64,000 nt of DNA from Crambe crambe (lineage: Eukaryota; Porifera; Demospongiae; Poecilosclerida; Crambeidae): assembly GCA_963924555.1 (NCBI GenBank), contig OZ004584.1:5021001-5085000 (forward strand), in the 5' to 3' direction. Every line of letters starts with the position of its first letter. Within the stretch, counting starts at the first letter, position 1. The notes beneath the pieces were generated by a model that was not told the DNA's origin, searched no databases, and saw only the letters and a program-made list of their open reading frames with translations. The position numbers were made by a program, and so were the translations under genes. This document shows, one piece after another, positions 49,880-61,881 of this stretch.

Positions 49880-52800
49880 GATAAAGTGGAAGGTGTGAGA
49901 AGAAGTAATCGCTATTGCAGCATTTGTAATCGCAGATTTGCATCTCCGAGCAAGTTGAAAAGACATTGCCAGTCTCGATGCCATAATTTACGGATTTTGA
50001 GTTTAAAGATACTAGCTGAGGTACATCTAGCTAAGTGTATATACTTTCCTGTAGCTTAAATTTCATACATGCAGGGTGCTAAAAAATCAGGAACCAATGC
50101 TGATGAAGGAGAGTATCAAAGTACATTATATCTAGCTATGTAAAATACCTTGACACTAACTATATGCAATGACTATGTCTATGACAGAAACAATTGCTGG
50201 GATTCAAGACAACATTACAAGTACAAGTGAAGGTACTAAAATAGTACTCATGTTAGTGATGTATGATGCATAAGACAACAATGCTAGTGATAGGGACTCA
50301 GATTCTGATGATGGTGGTATGTTATAGGTATAACTATACCAGCGCAGCCATAATTGTGCCGCTATACTATTGGAAGTTGCAGACAATTTGGAAAATGAAG
50401 AAAGTGTAAGAGTAAGACTTGCTGAACATGACATGACTGATTTCAGTCCATTTACATCAACTGCTTCTGCTTTGCTGTACATGATGTTGCACTCACCAAG
50501 ACCCATGGTATAGATGGATTACTATAATATAGATTGCTATGATCTAATTATTGTAATAACACATGTAGGGTGAAACTCATTTAAAGTTCGTCATATTTGC
50601 AATGCAACAGATATTTCCAACTGCACCTAGCCTAACACAGCTCAAGGCAATCAATGACTTACCTGCATTTGCTTCTCCTGGAAAGGTATTAGCTAGTGTG
50701 ATGTTCTAAGTTTCCAATTTTTTTTACAGTTTTATAGTGCAAATGGTATACCCTTTTACTGTAACATGCCAGAAGAAGCTGTGAGAAGGTGTATGTGCAA
50801 TCCAAGGATTGCTTCACTTATTAAGCGCTACCCAGTGATGATGGAAGAGGATGAAACTATAAGGTTAAAGAACATGTGACATTGCAAAAATCAGAGTATA
50901 TATTATTTTTAGTGAGTTGTATGAAGCAGATAGATGGCATTCTGAGAAGCGTCTCTGGACTCCTATGATAATATTAAAGGATGGACAGCACATTTTTATT
51001 GGTGATATTATTGACTTGAGACTTGGACTCCCAGGAAATATTGTGCAGTGGTAAAGTAGTGAATTTTGTTGAGGTAATGATGGCTGTAGCTACATATAAA
51101 CGATTAATTTTTGACTTTTCTTGCAGAGAAATGGATTAATGCATGTGCTATTTCATGCCATTAAGTTCTCCAAACTAAGTGGACTGTATGTATTAGAAGA
51201 AGATGTTAGCATAATATTGTGCACCTCAATCGCTGGGCCTTCTACCTTGTGCATGAGCAGGGATGTGCTTATAAAAGAAACAAGTAATGGAGACTTCAAA
51301 CAATTAACTGAAACTGTAAGGAAAAAATTTAAGTAATAGCTAGCTACCATTACATATTATAGTTTTTTCAATAGGAATGGAAAGAATTTTGCTCTATCTC
51401 AAGCTTAAAATCAAGTTATGTTCCAATTGTGACAATTCCACTGCTTCTTTTTTGTGATGATACTAGTGGAAACACAAGTAAACAGTGGAACAAGTTTATT
51501 GTGTGGAATTTAATATTAGCAGGTATTTAAGGTTGTATGAGTAAGTTGCTGGCTATAGTTGAAAAAATATGTGACATGAATGTTATAGGATTACCTCAGA
51601 GTGAAAAAAACAGATTGGAAAACATACATTTCTTGGGATGTTCTAATAAAGTTGGTGCTTTGTCACTGGTTGAGCCCTTAGTAGAGAACTTGCTGCAGTT
51701 AGAAAGGGGCATAGAAATGTATGATGCATATTTGGAGCAAAATTTGTGATAGCTCCAGTGATGTTTATCATGGCTGACAATCCCATGAGCTCAGAACTCT
51801 GCAATCATCTTGGTAATACTGCAAGAAAGTTCTGTAGGATATGTTCAGTAAGTGTACAATTAATACAAGCATAACAATCATCACTCACCACAGGCAGATA
51901 AAGAGGAAAGGCCTGAATCAATAGCAAGGTTACGATCCAAGAAACAAGCATCAGCACAGTTATTGCTCATAAATAAACAAGCAACTAACAAAGGCAGACT
52001 CTCAGAGACTACTAAGTATGGGTTAAGGGATAGTTACAACCCACTGAATAAGTTGAGTGTAGATTTGTACAGGTAAGTGCATGCACAATTGAATTTGCAA
52101 ATAATTGTACATAATTATCATTAAATATTTTAGAAGTACACCAGTTGAGTGCTTGCACACAATTTTACTTGGCCCAGTGAAATACCTTCTACGAGAACTA
52201 ATGGATAGACTTACACCAGGAGAGAAGGCTATCATTATGTCGAAAACGGATTCTTTCCATTTCTCAGGTGTAAGACCAAAGATCAGTGGAAAGTCAATTT
52301 GTCAGTATGTGCATGATTTATGTTGTGATGGTATTACACTTAATCTGGAAAATCATAGTTACACCAATTCTCTCGTTGGAAGAGACTTTAAGGCGTGGGC
52401 CCAAGTGGGAATATTCATTGTGTGGCCACTGCTCACAACAAGTGAGAAAAATGTTTGGCTCTCTCTCGCAAAGGTGATAAGAATAATTAAGTAGCTAGCT
52501 AGAGTGCTTATAGACCCTTTACTGTTTATAGGTGTTCAGGCTTGCTTATTGTAAGCTATTCTGCAAAAATGATTTTAAAGCTGCACAGCAAACTTGTGAA
52601 GACTTAATAACATCAGTGAAAGCACACAATAGTGTTCTACTAAATAAACCTAAATTTCATCTTCTGCTGCACTTACCCCAGAATATGTTAGACTTTGGAA
52701 GAACAGCCTCATTCAACACAGAAAGGTATATATAGCTCTGCTATAATAATAATGTTGCAAACTGGCAAACCAAACATGTCATGTAACTGGTCAATCCTTT

Positions 52801-53945
52801 AACTGGACATGCAGCAACATTACTATATTCAGCTGTGTCATGAGTATACATAACAGGCTATTTGTTTGGAAAATCGAGAAAATGTTGTGGCTTCAAATAA
52901 ATTAACATGTGCACAACAATTATGCATGTGCATGCGAAAGAGGCGAGCAGTGAGCCTACACAGCTCGTTATCAAAAGAGATTGTAAACAGGAGCTTTGCT
53001 TCCCCATTCATGTTACATAAATGAGCATATCCTATATAGTATTCGTAACACTTAAAATTTTATACTGTGTGTTTGTGACCATTAACAGGTGCGAGTCTTT
53101 CAATGGACTCATGAGATTGCACAATGTTCATTCTAACAGACATGCTTCCAGTCATGATGTTGCAGTCCAATTCACCTACCTAGAACACTTGAGAAATATT
53201 CTGGAAGGAGGATCAAGGTATGTATACATGTGTGCAATAGTACACCTGTCTGTATGCGTAGTATCATACAAGGCATATATGCAGGATTGGCCCTGGACTG
53301 AAGTCCTTAGCTGCTACACCCGAGGTGCAGAAGTACTTATTTGGAAGAACTTCAAAGGAAGTTTTGCCTGACAAGACAATCTACACACCGGGTGTCTTGA
53401 GAAAGGTGTGTAGCTACTTTTTGCTATGAGGCTTTGACATGGCTATAGTGCCATGGCATTCTGCAGGATGACGATAACAAATGTACATTTATGGACACTC
53501 CACTTAAAACCATTAATGGAACTACTACAACACCTCAATTCATAGGAGGAAACATGCATAATGATTGCATTTCTTGCCAAGATGAAGTGTCTCTTTTCAA
53601 GGCGACTGAAGTGACACATATGGAGATGAGTTATGTTGGTGACTATGTTTCTTACAGAGGAGAGGATGAGGAGGTATACACTGTAGCATTGTATGCAAAC
53701 AAACCAACTATTGTCCCTATAATATACAGGTAGAGTATGGATTGATGTCGGCCTGTGTAAAGCACACTAAAGATCACACCAGCTACTGCGTCCTCCAAAA
53801 ATTTTGTAAAGTTTCTGCTGGTGGAGTACCAATAGTGAACGAAATGGACTGTCCTTTATTACAAGCAACAGACAGATTCTATGTAGTTCCTTCTGTGAAT
53901 GTCATTGGGTCTATCTCCATCATACATGAATGTAGCAATTCTTGA
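49880..53945 (+). CDS. Plavaka/CACTA-like transposase, many small exons
   Basis: A first visible exon (about 49880-50020) carries a C2H2-type finger (CSICNRRFASPSKLKRHCQS). Short exons then follow through introns of about 45-70 bases: GAKKSGTNADEG, TIAGIQDNITSTSE, DNNASDRDSDSDDG, DNLENEESVRVRLAEHDM with FTSTASALLYMMLHSPRP, then GETHLKFVIFAMQQIF. The transposase core shows LLLFCDDTSGNTSKQWNKF, IHFLGCSNKVGALSLVEPLV, GNTARKFCRICSAD, VECLHTILLGPVKYLLREL, KPKFHLLLHLPQNMLDFG and CESFNGLMRLHNVHSNRHAS. Order and motifs match fungal and animal Plavaka-type transposases of the CACTA supergroup, which cut and paste DNA. Several junctions (about 51050, 53220, 53730) do not resolve cleanly, so it may be slightly damaged. 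Confidence 0.75.
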
Positions 53946-54105
53946 GGGGTCCAACAATCAAGAAAAGCTCTAGTTGAAAGAGAAACAATAACTATTTTAG
54001 GTGGAACAACTTTTAAGCACGATGTAATGAGCAAGTTCTACTCAGTTAACACAGTATTAACTTTTATTCAACTTGAGGAATTATTATTATCATTAATAAT
54101 TAAAA

Positions 54106-54277
54106 GCATCATGATGTTCATGTTGTACACTGGACCTGTATCATGTTGTACACTGGACCTGTATCATGTTGCAAGCACATGTTGTAGAGACTTGAGCCTT
54201 AAACACCCGGATCAACATGTGTACACAGGTGTTGGTCCATGTTGGTACATGTTGATACGTTACTGGGAGGAATTGGC
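54106..54277. promoter_or_regulatory. Cluster of CATGTTG motifs, possible transposase-binding subterminal array
   Basis: At least six CATGTTG or CAACATG motifs, some within tandem copies of GTACACTGGACCTGTATCAT, lie just beyond the transposase gene. A matching inverted set is at 40229-40290. CACTA-type transposases bind repeated subterminal motifs; that role here is inference. Confidence 0.4.
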
Positions 54278-55241
54278 TGTGTAACAACCGAGGCGCGTTG
54301 ACAGCTGAATGACATAGCACTTTTGTCAAAGTTGCTGTTCTGACAAGATCCGTGAGGTAAGACTTATGCCAATGATACTATAATACACTAGGGCATAGAT
54401 TTACTGTATGAAATAAATTTCAGCTCAGATTTTCAAGTTTATTCCTACAAATACTACTGTAGTTAATGGGACTGTAATCCCTCTCACGCTTGATGGAATC
54501 AATTGCTGTTGCCCATTTTCTGATCAAAAGGCATGTAAACTTTAGCTACATGGAATAGTAATGTTGGTTTTTGTATTAGCTAACATATATTGTCTCTAGC
54601 ATTTGCAAGTGGTGTTAAAACTGTAATCCCTCTCCCAAGAAATAGATTAACAATATTGAAACTGTATTAGTTATTTCAGGGAAAGGATAGAACAGTAAAT
54701 GGAATTGGTGCATTCGTTTTCTATACAATAGTCGTCCTATGGAGATGGCAAGCTTACTATATTTCCCCCCTAATATCCATAGGGTCCACAGGACAGCTGA
54801 CTGAGCCGAATTCTTGAGGTGGATGGTGTCAAAACCCAACAGCCAAAAGCTGGAAGTATTGCAATAATGTTGATGAGGGAGAACTGAGCAGAAACTGGCG
54901 GATAACTTTGGGGAAAAATTATCTAGCTAGCTATAATAATAATGAATTTATGTCTAATTTTAATACCAAAAGTCATTCTGGCCTTTCTTTCAGATCAATC
55001 ACATAAAATTAATGTATAATGAGCAATGATACGTAGGTACTCATAGTTATAATTACAAGGAAAAAAGTTATGAATAATTAATAACTTCCTTCCTCTCTGA
55101 CTCTTCACTTCTTCAATACCTTCCCCTTAGCTTACTTGTACTATTCTGTGAGCTGTAGGGGCAGAATATCACTTTAACGGTTTATAAATTATACGCGCGC
55201 ATGCCCTGTTTCCAATCCTGTGTACCTAGTCTAGTATATCT
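54278..55241. other. No gene recognised
   Basis: AT-rich sequence between the CATGTTG cluster and the right-hand terminal core. No coherent reading frame or repeat stands out. Confidence 0.4.
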
Positions 55242-55253
55242 AACGCCACTTAC

Positions 55254-55391
55254 AGTTGTGCTGCAGGTCACATGAAGAGAAGGTGGTGATTCCTCTCTCT
55301 CCAGCTCTTGAAGCTTCCTTTCAGCAGCACCAGCAACCTCATTAGGATTCTGATGAGAAGGTTCTTTGCTTGTGGAGTCTTTTAGAGACAT
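55254..55391 (-). CDS. Candidate first exon of an unknown host gene, interrupted downstream by the 15-kb element
   Basis: The ATG at 55391 (context AACAAAATG) opens 46 codons, MSLKDSTSKEPSHQNPNEVA with a Glu-rich AERKLQELEREE stretch. It ends in phase 0 at a strong 5' splice site, ACT|GTAAGT. The element's end lies only about 11 bases further, so the insertion is in the intron. The candidate next exon is at 40082-40030. I do not recognise the protein. Confidence 0.4.
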
Positions 55392-55969
55392 TTTGTTATG
55401 TATTGCTTGTAGTCTTAAAAAATGAATTTTAGCACAGTGTAAGGATTTCCCCAGGGGATATACCCCCTCACGTGGTTTTTGTTGCCTACATTTCCTGTTC
55501 AGTTCAGACTTGATTGTTTTGAATGACCTCACAGGCTACAGTACAAAAGAGTTCCAGTTCTTGGTTAAGGTTGATGGGAATTCTTAATGTACAGTATGTG
55601 CATAGCGACTGTTATGAGTGTAGCATCAAACATACTATAGCTAGCTAGTTACACAAGAAATTATTGCTGCTGGAATTTGCATCACTTAAGGTTCTGGGCA
55701 TGCACAAGGATTGCAATGAGTATAAGGGAAAAAGCATTTCGTGAAATGAAAAAAAGATGTAGGGATGACCACTGCTCAAAAAAGTAAGGAAACAAGAAGG
55801 ATGGAAATGGGATCAATCTTTGTTCTGTATATCCAGCCAACAATCCCTACATATACGCACATTACTAGAGTAAATGATCAAAGATCGGACACCATGTATT
55901 ATCGATACACTATATCTCAGGAATGACAGTACGTAGAACCAAGTTTAAACTATCAAAATGGAGTGCAAA

Positions 55970-57801
55970 CCTTCCTTGTCCTGTCACCAAAAAATTGTTT
56001 TAGTACCTATTGTTATTTCAAAGCAATAGCTAGAAATGTAGCTTCACTTAAACCCATCTATATCTGGACAAAAAGTTCGATTTATGGACACTCACAATAA
56101 AGACTTATGAAATCAAAGCAGTAAGTTACTAAGCAATTTTCCCGAAATGGTACACTACTCTGGAACACCCTTGAAGATATAACAGTGTGAATCTTCCAAC
56201 AATGACCTGGGTGTGGCTGATTCAGAGGTCGATTTTTAATGTGTCCGGGTACGCGCATGTGTAATAAGCTTTGTTTCAAAACCATTGAACTTTGTATCGA
56301 AACAAGTGGGGATCTAAGTGTAAGTTTTAATTTTGGATATAGGTATAGCTTTATAAGGCTAATTCTAGCAAGGTGGAGTCTATATCTCTACAAGTTGAAG
56401 ACATCTGTACATAGAACAGTTACTTGACTAGCCTTCTAGCTAGCTATGTAGACTATTGCCACTGCAGTTAAACTGATCTCAAGTAGAATTATCATGAATT
56501 CATAGGCGGAGGAATATAATTTTACCTGGGGGGGCCAACCCCAAACCCCCATTGCACCATGTGTACCCAACAATAGTTGTGATTTAATTAGAGTCAAAAT
56601 AGAGTTGAAAATGTTTCACTTTGCACATGCAGTCATGTATAATTGTCTCCTACAATGACATAAATGGTTGAGGCCAAAACCAAATCTGGGGGTGGGGCCA
56701 TGGCCCCATGGCCCCCCTGGTTCCTCCGCTCATGGAATTTGATAGGTCAAGGTTGTCTCCAGCAAGTTCAATAATGCTGCCATACTCTCCTTTAAGAGAG
56801 AGGATTTTGAAGGTACTCTCATCTTCCATGTTTATGTATACCGCTTCTTCAGAATATTCAGCATATTCATAGCTGGCCAAAGGAAAGAATGAGCAGTACT
56901 CTTGAAGCAGTAGCCAGAGGTATGAATGTGTACAAGATCCACTTTGTGGGACTGAGCTCAGCCCCCAATTGGATATCCTAGGTCTTGCATGGAAGTATAA
57001 TGGCCAAGCTTATAGTCTGAGGAAATAAGACAATATCCTCAGATTGGTGGGAATCCTTCCACATGTGGCATCCCACAATTTCTCTTTGTATAAGTGCAAG
57101 GACCTGGCCGGCCAAGAAGAGATCAGTCTCAAGTGCAGTCCACAAGGATTTCAGAGCCACTGGGTAGCTGCTATTCACACACTGTCCAAAGTTCTACCCA
57201 GAAAAAGCAGTAGAGAAGTGAAATTTGAAACTGATGATACAGGAGTTTCTGAATGGCTTAAGGGAAAGATTTATTTCTTATCATTAACAAAGACTTTTAA
57301 AATTAATTTTTTATCTTAATTTTTGATCATGATAATTATTGTAGCTACCGAATGATCTATGATTAATATAAAAGACAGAGATAGCTAGATCAAATATTTC
57401 AGCTACCAAGTGAGATCAGTAAGTGCTACTGATTGACTTGGAACTGGGTAGTCTAAATGAGCACCCATAACCTAACCAAATGTGCTACAAACTCACTTTC
57501 CCCCGCTTACGCATGTGCGCATCCGGACGCATTAAAAATCGACCTCTGATTCAGCCACACCCAGGTCATTGTTGGAAGATTTACACCGTTATATCTTCAA
57601 GGGTGTTCCAGAGCAGTGTACCATTTCGGGAAAATTGCTTAGTAACTTACTGCTTTGATTTCAGGAGTCTTTTTTGTGGGTGTCCATAAATAGAACTTTT
57701 CGTCCAGATATAGATGGGTTTAAGTGAAGCTACATTTTAAGCTATTGCTTTGAAATAACAACAGGTATAAAAACAATTTTTTGGTGACAGAACAAGGAAG
57801 G
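55970..57801. mobile_element. 1.8-kb element with about 290-bp terminal inverted repeats
   Basis: The left end CCTTCCTTGTCCTGTCACCA (55970 to about 56260) is inverted at about 57505-57801, matching through CGGTTATATCTTCAAGGGTG-type segments with scattered differences. Interior frames exist (SYEYAEYSEEAVYINMEDES on the minus strand; EVKFETDDTGVSEWLK on the plus), but I recognise no transposase. A smaller inverted-repeat element (56505-56730, GGCGGAGGAA ends) is nested within it. Confidence 0.75.
56505..56730. mobile_element. Nested MITE with GGCGGAGGAA ends
   Basis: GGCGGAGGAA near 56506 pairs with TTCCTCCGCT at the right, and GGGGGGCCAACCCC pairs roughly with GGGGCCATGGCCCC. It interrupts a minus-strand reading frame of the surrounding element. 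Confidence 0.6.
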
Positions 57802-58505
57802 TCAAGGTTGGAGAAAGAGATAGCCCCACCACATTTAAGTTTACAGGAGCCACTAGGAAGCTACAATCACAAATAATATTGAAATCCTGCGCAGGTAAAT
57901 AGCTATATTATGTCATTGTGTGTAGTACTACATCACTATGCCTGTTATTATGGAGGTTATTCTGCTAATTCTAGTGAAGTAGCTAACACTTTGACACTTA
58001 GCTAGTTGTCCCAGTACACACACCATAAAATATCTGGCTTGTTACTGAGTGTGTGTAGCTAGAGGGAGTTACAATCCATAAGCAAGATCCCACAGATATA
58101 TGGCTAGGAATTCAATCTTTCACTTTCTAGTTCTGTACCTGATATATAATACTTTTGCTTTGTATTTTTTTTAAAGATGGTGCAACTCGAGATCAATCAC
58201 CTATCCCTTCTCTCAGGAATGGTTCTGAATTAGTGACTTAATGAATGAAGTTGCTGCGCAGATACCAACCAAATGGTATCTCTTTGGAATTGAGATTGGT
58301 TTGCAGAAGGAAGCACTAGATGTTATAGAAAAAAATCATCCCAAAGATCCTCATCGTTGTTTTTATGAAGTACTTGGTGCATGGGAAAAACAAGTAACTA
58401 AAATGCAATATAGCTAGCTGGTCATCTGTGTTAGAAATACTGAGGACACCTATTATTAATGAGTGCAAGATTGCAGACAAATTAGAAAAGAAACTAGAAT
58501 TGTGA
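57802..58505 (+). pseudogene. Third UPA-Death fragment, decayed
   Basis: The start (ERDSPTTFKFTGATRKLQSQ) matches the second UPA exon of the sacsin-like and ankyrin genes and ends at a conserved GCAG|GTAAAT splice site. The Death exon follows after TTTAAAG near 58174 (MNEVAAQIPTKWYLFGIEIG). It carries a deletion before LMNEVAA and a 4-base AGCT duplication at the WSSVL position, which shifts frame; the remainder reads WSSVLEILRTPIINECKIAD. The ZU5 part is absent, and the 1.8-kb element abuts the break. Confidence 0.8.
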
Positions 58506-60935
58506 GTTATTCGATTTATTAGCTAGCTATTATTTATTATTATTAGCTATTGCCAAAACATCTTTGGCTATAGCTATATAGCTACACTATAGCTAAATTT
58601 TTTTTGTAAGGATATTTAGTTTTCTAAATAGAATAACTAGGGTATGTTCGTGTAATATATTCAATCGGCGAGCGAAGCAGTTGGTGAAAGTCATTTGTAC
58701 GTCTTATTGGGCTGCAGTGGTTGTGGCAGCTGAATACACATGAGGCTGTATAATGCTTACCACAAGCACTTAGAAAGCCAAGCGCCTACAATCCACTTAG
58801 CGCCCCTATGATAAAATGCTGTAATAAGCAATAAGCTCAAGCTGTTTGTTCTAAGTGCTATGGGCACGTTTCATTTGTGGGGTCGAAGGTCAAACGAACG
58901 TGCGCATGCGTATTACTAATTATGCCCGCTAGCTATTGGGATATGCAATTACATGCCAGAAATATTACATATGAACTGAATAAATGGAATAGCTATAGCT
59001 ACCGTAATTTGCTTTTATTTCATTGATAAAATATTTTCGTACTGTACGAAAATATTCACAACAAAAATGTGTGTAATTAGTATTAGTAGTGATACCGGGC
59101 TATTTTTAAAAATACTATGAAACTATAAATTCATTTCTTAAAAATATTAAGCTCTCTTTCCTCAGCCAGATAAACTTTATCCGATAGAAATCCATCCAGT
59201 AGAAGCAGAGATACGTAACATTTTACAATTGAAATTGTACAGGAAAATTTTACTTTCTTTTAATTTAAAAAAACGGCACCTTTCCAAGTAGGTTAAAGGT
59301 CATAATGGCTAATAGTACTGCAATCTTTTGCTCGTATCTTAGGATCTACTGGATGGATTTTCTTCAAACAAAGTTCATATGGAAGAGTATGAAAGTGAGT
59401 ATAGAACTAAGGGTAAATTTTTTTAAAAAGGCCATGTAGTCTGGACTACACCAGACTAGTAGAAACTGTTGTACAATCGTTGTTAATTTGTCCTAGAGTC
59501 TGTCCCTGTTCTGAATGTACACAACATTGACAAAGTTAGGAACTTGAGTAGGCCTACCCTCCCCATCTAAAACGTGTTTTGGTTGCTCATTTCAAATTTA
59601 CTGTATTACGGCTTTGCTATATTTTAGAATTTGTGGCATTAAACCTGCAATTTCTGCTTCCAAGCTTTGCAGTGGACAGTGATTGATGTTCAAAGTCATG
59701 TACAGGATCTGAGAGCTTTGCTGTTATTAAGGAATTCAGACTGCAGCATTAATCAACTATGACTCCACAACCAGAACTGATTTGTGTTGTTCAGAGATTG
59801 ATTCAGAATTCAAACCTTTTTCACAACTTTTATTTTACATTAAAATGTGTACTATGGGGGTGAGGGGGGTTAGGCTATTCACCTGAGGCAGCACAGATTC
59901 AAATTTAGCGGGAAAGGGTTGAGGTCGTGAACTTTGACCTATCAGTTATATAAGTTGAATGCCTTATCCTTCTTGCGTGCCTTCTTTTCCGCTTGATGCA
60001 AGAAGTCATCCAAGGTACCAGAATCAGTTTTTGATGAAGTTTCCAAAAAATATGGTTTCATGACCTATTCAAGCGTTATATCATAAGAAAATCGAAATTT
60101 AAATATGTTTTTGAACATCAAATCTAATTTTAGCACTATATCTAAAAAGAAACTGTCACAGTTAGATTCTCTAGAATATTAGGATTCTGTTGATATGCTT
60201 TTTTTCTGAATTTCTTTGGATCTGGACCTTCGCAGCCAGGTTATATCTTGGTCACTTTTGGTGCCGTCCTGCAGTATTATCTTTGCGTATAAAAAATTGA
60301 CCCCGCCCACCATAGCATCCGGTATCACTAGTATTAGAGCTTAATATACAAGCTAGCTGTATTGTACGAAATTAATTTAACACAAACATTTATTACACAA
60401 ATTATTTCTAACATGAATTACAGTATTAGCTATAACCCAGTGTGGAGTCCAACAAAAGCTAAATGCTGTGAATCCAAATTCCTTCGCAGGAATCCCACAC
60501 TTTCCTTATCAAAAGATAATAGCTAGCTAGCTAGCTAGCTAGCTACAAAATGGTAGTAGCTAGCTACACACTCTTTCTTTCCCTACAGCCACTGCTATAA
60601 TTATTGTGAGCTGTATTACTGAGAATTTTTCCTTACCCGACTATGAAATAATTTATTTCACTTTCTGATAAAAGAACTGCACAAGTATTGTTCTTATGTC
60701 TGAAGATAAACATGATAGACCAAGGAACTAACAGAAATTGAAAGAGTTAAGCTACTCTTGCTTAGAAACTTGTATGAATTATTCCCTTTGATGTTGAGAG
60801 CTATAATGAGGTACCTAAACTCTGTAGTAACCTGGCTAAGCCACAATGGTCTATAAGTACACCTAGATCACTGGTGTAAAGCCTTGGATCACTGTGGTTT
60901 GTTAGATCATGTTAAGCAAAAAGGTTGTATAAAAG
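58506..60935. other. No gene recognised
   Basis: I see no coherent coding or repeat structure over this 2.4-kb stretch, apart from an (AGCT)n run at about 60521-60544 and scattered TAGC tracts. Several plus-strand C- or A-rich tracts occur but form no pattern. Confidence 0.5.
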
Positions 60936-61640
60936 TCAATAGTTGAAATTAAGAGTGAGATTAGAAGCACCAGAAAAATTAAAAGTAGTGGAAGCATGAC
61001 CAAAGGTATGACCAGAAATGTCCAATTTGTCCTTCTTTGGACAAGGAGGACAAGGAATAACAGCACAAAGTTCACTACTATTCATAGGTGGTGTGCTAAA
61101 ATTGAGCACACTAGATGTCATTTCTTTGAGAGGGGCTGACAGTCTCTTGTAGCTGCATACACCATCCGTACTGCTGTGTGCATGGAACATATGAGTGGCA
61201 GCTGTTGCACGCAGGGAGTGGTTGGTAAAATGTCCAACAATGCCAACCTCACTAAATAAGCAACTGATGGTCTTTGATAGTAAATTAAGGCCCAGTGGCA
61301 TTTTTGAATACCAAACATCTTCCCGTGGGCTTCAGGTAAAAAGCATTATCTGGTTGATCCACTGGACAGTGCTGGTTGTACAGTTTATACAATCAAACTA
61401 AACATCTTTTAGAGTTGGTCACATTTGCATGATGCATAACCTCTTTGGGAGCTTTTTTACGATGTAGAAGGCCACCTTGATAGTCTTTGAAACATCTTTG
61501 GTAAACACTAAATATGATGACCCATTTTCAGATGTAGCTGGGAAGGATTATGTCGAAGGCATCGGTGTTCTTCACCTCTTATAGCAAAATATAATCAAAT
61601 GTAAACCATGCAATGTGTCTACTAGTACTTTCATGGCTTT
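60936..61640 (-). pseudogene. DUF3504/Crypton-type tyrosine recombinase domain, decayed
   Basis: On the minus strand, pieces in different frames follow the family order: GEEHRCLRHNPSQLHLK; QGGLLHRKKAPKEVMHHANV; a stop within the LYKLYNQHCPVDQPDNAFYL region; WYSKMPLGLNLLSKTISCLF; NHSLRATAATHMF (HxxR arginine); and STDGVCSYKRLS (candidate nucleophile tyrosine). About ten residues usually present between the ATHMF and STDGV segments are missing. Domains of this kind derive from Crypton transposons and occur in metazoan genes. Stops, shifts and the internal deletion make this copy inactive. Confidence 0.72.
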
Positions 61641-61881
61641 GCTTCAGATATATCAGTGACATTATTAAGTCCTTACCATTATGATCAGACATAGCTTTTC
61701 TGCTTGTAAGATTATACTCACATATGTAATGATATAGCAGAAAATGCTAGCTAGTGTATTTACTTCGGGCTAAATAGGACCGGAGCATAACTTACAAAAA
61801 GCTGGTTATGAAGAGAGTTCCTTATTTAGGAGGTTCATCAAAAAATTGCAACTTTGTATCAAAAATAGCAGAGGGTGCACA

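Larger units (their letters stand above)
40132..55242. mobile_element. Putative nested 15-kb DNA transposon
   Basis: AGATATACTAGAC followed by GGATTGGAAAC occurs at the left (40132-40176). It recurs in reverse complement at the right (55208-55242). Further in, AGCCAATTCCTC and CAGTAACGTATCAACATGTA at 40219-40250 are inverted at about 54242-54275. Both ends carry clusters of ACATGTTG-type motifs (40229-40290 and 54106-54270), as in the subterminal arrays of CACTA elements. Inside lie a Plavaka-like transposase, a second gene on the other strand, and a repeat array. No clear target duplication is seen, and the right side has 930 extra bases, so a composite or two overlapping insertions remain possible. 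Confidence 0.5.

Noticed and set aside
49688-49984. 98-residue minus-strand frame beginning MASRLAMSFQLARRCK
   Set aside because: It is antisense to the C2H2-finger exon of the transposase on the plus strand, which makes better biological sense.
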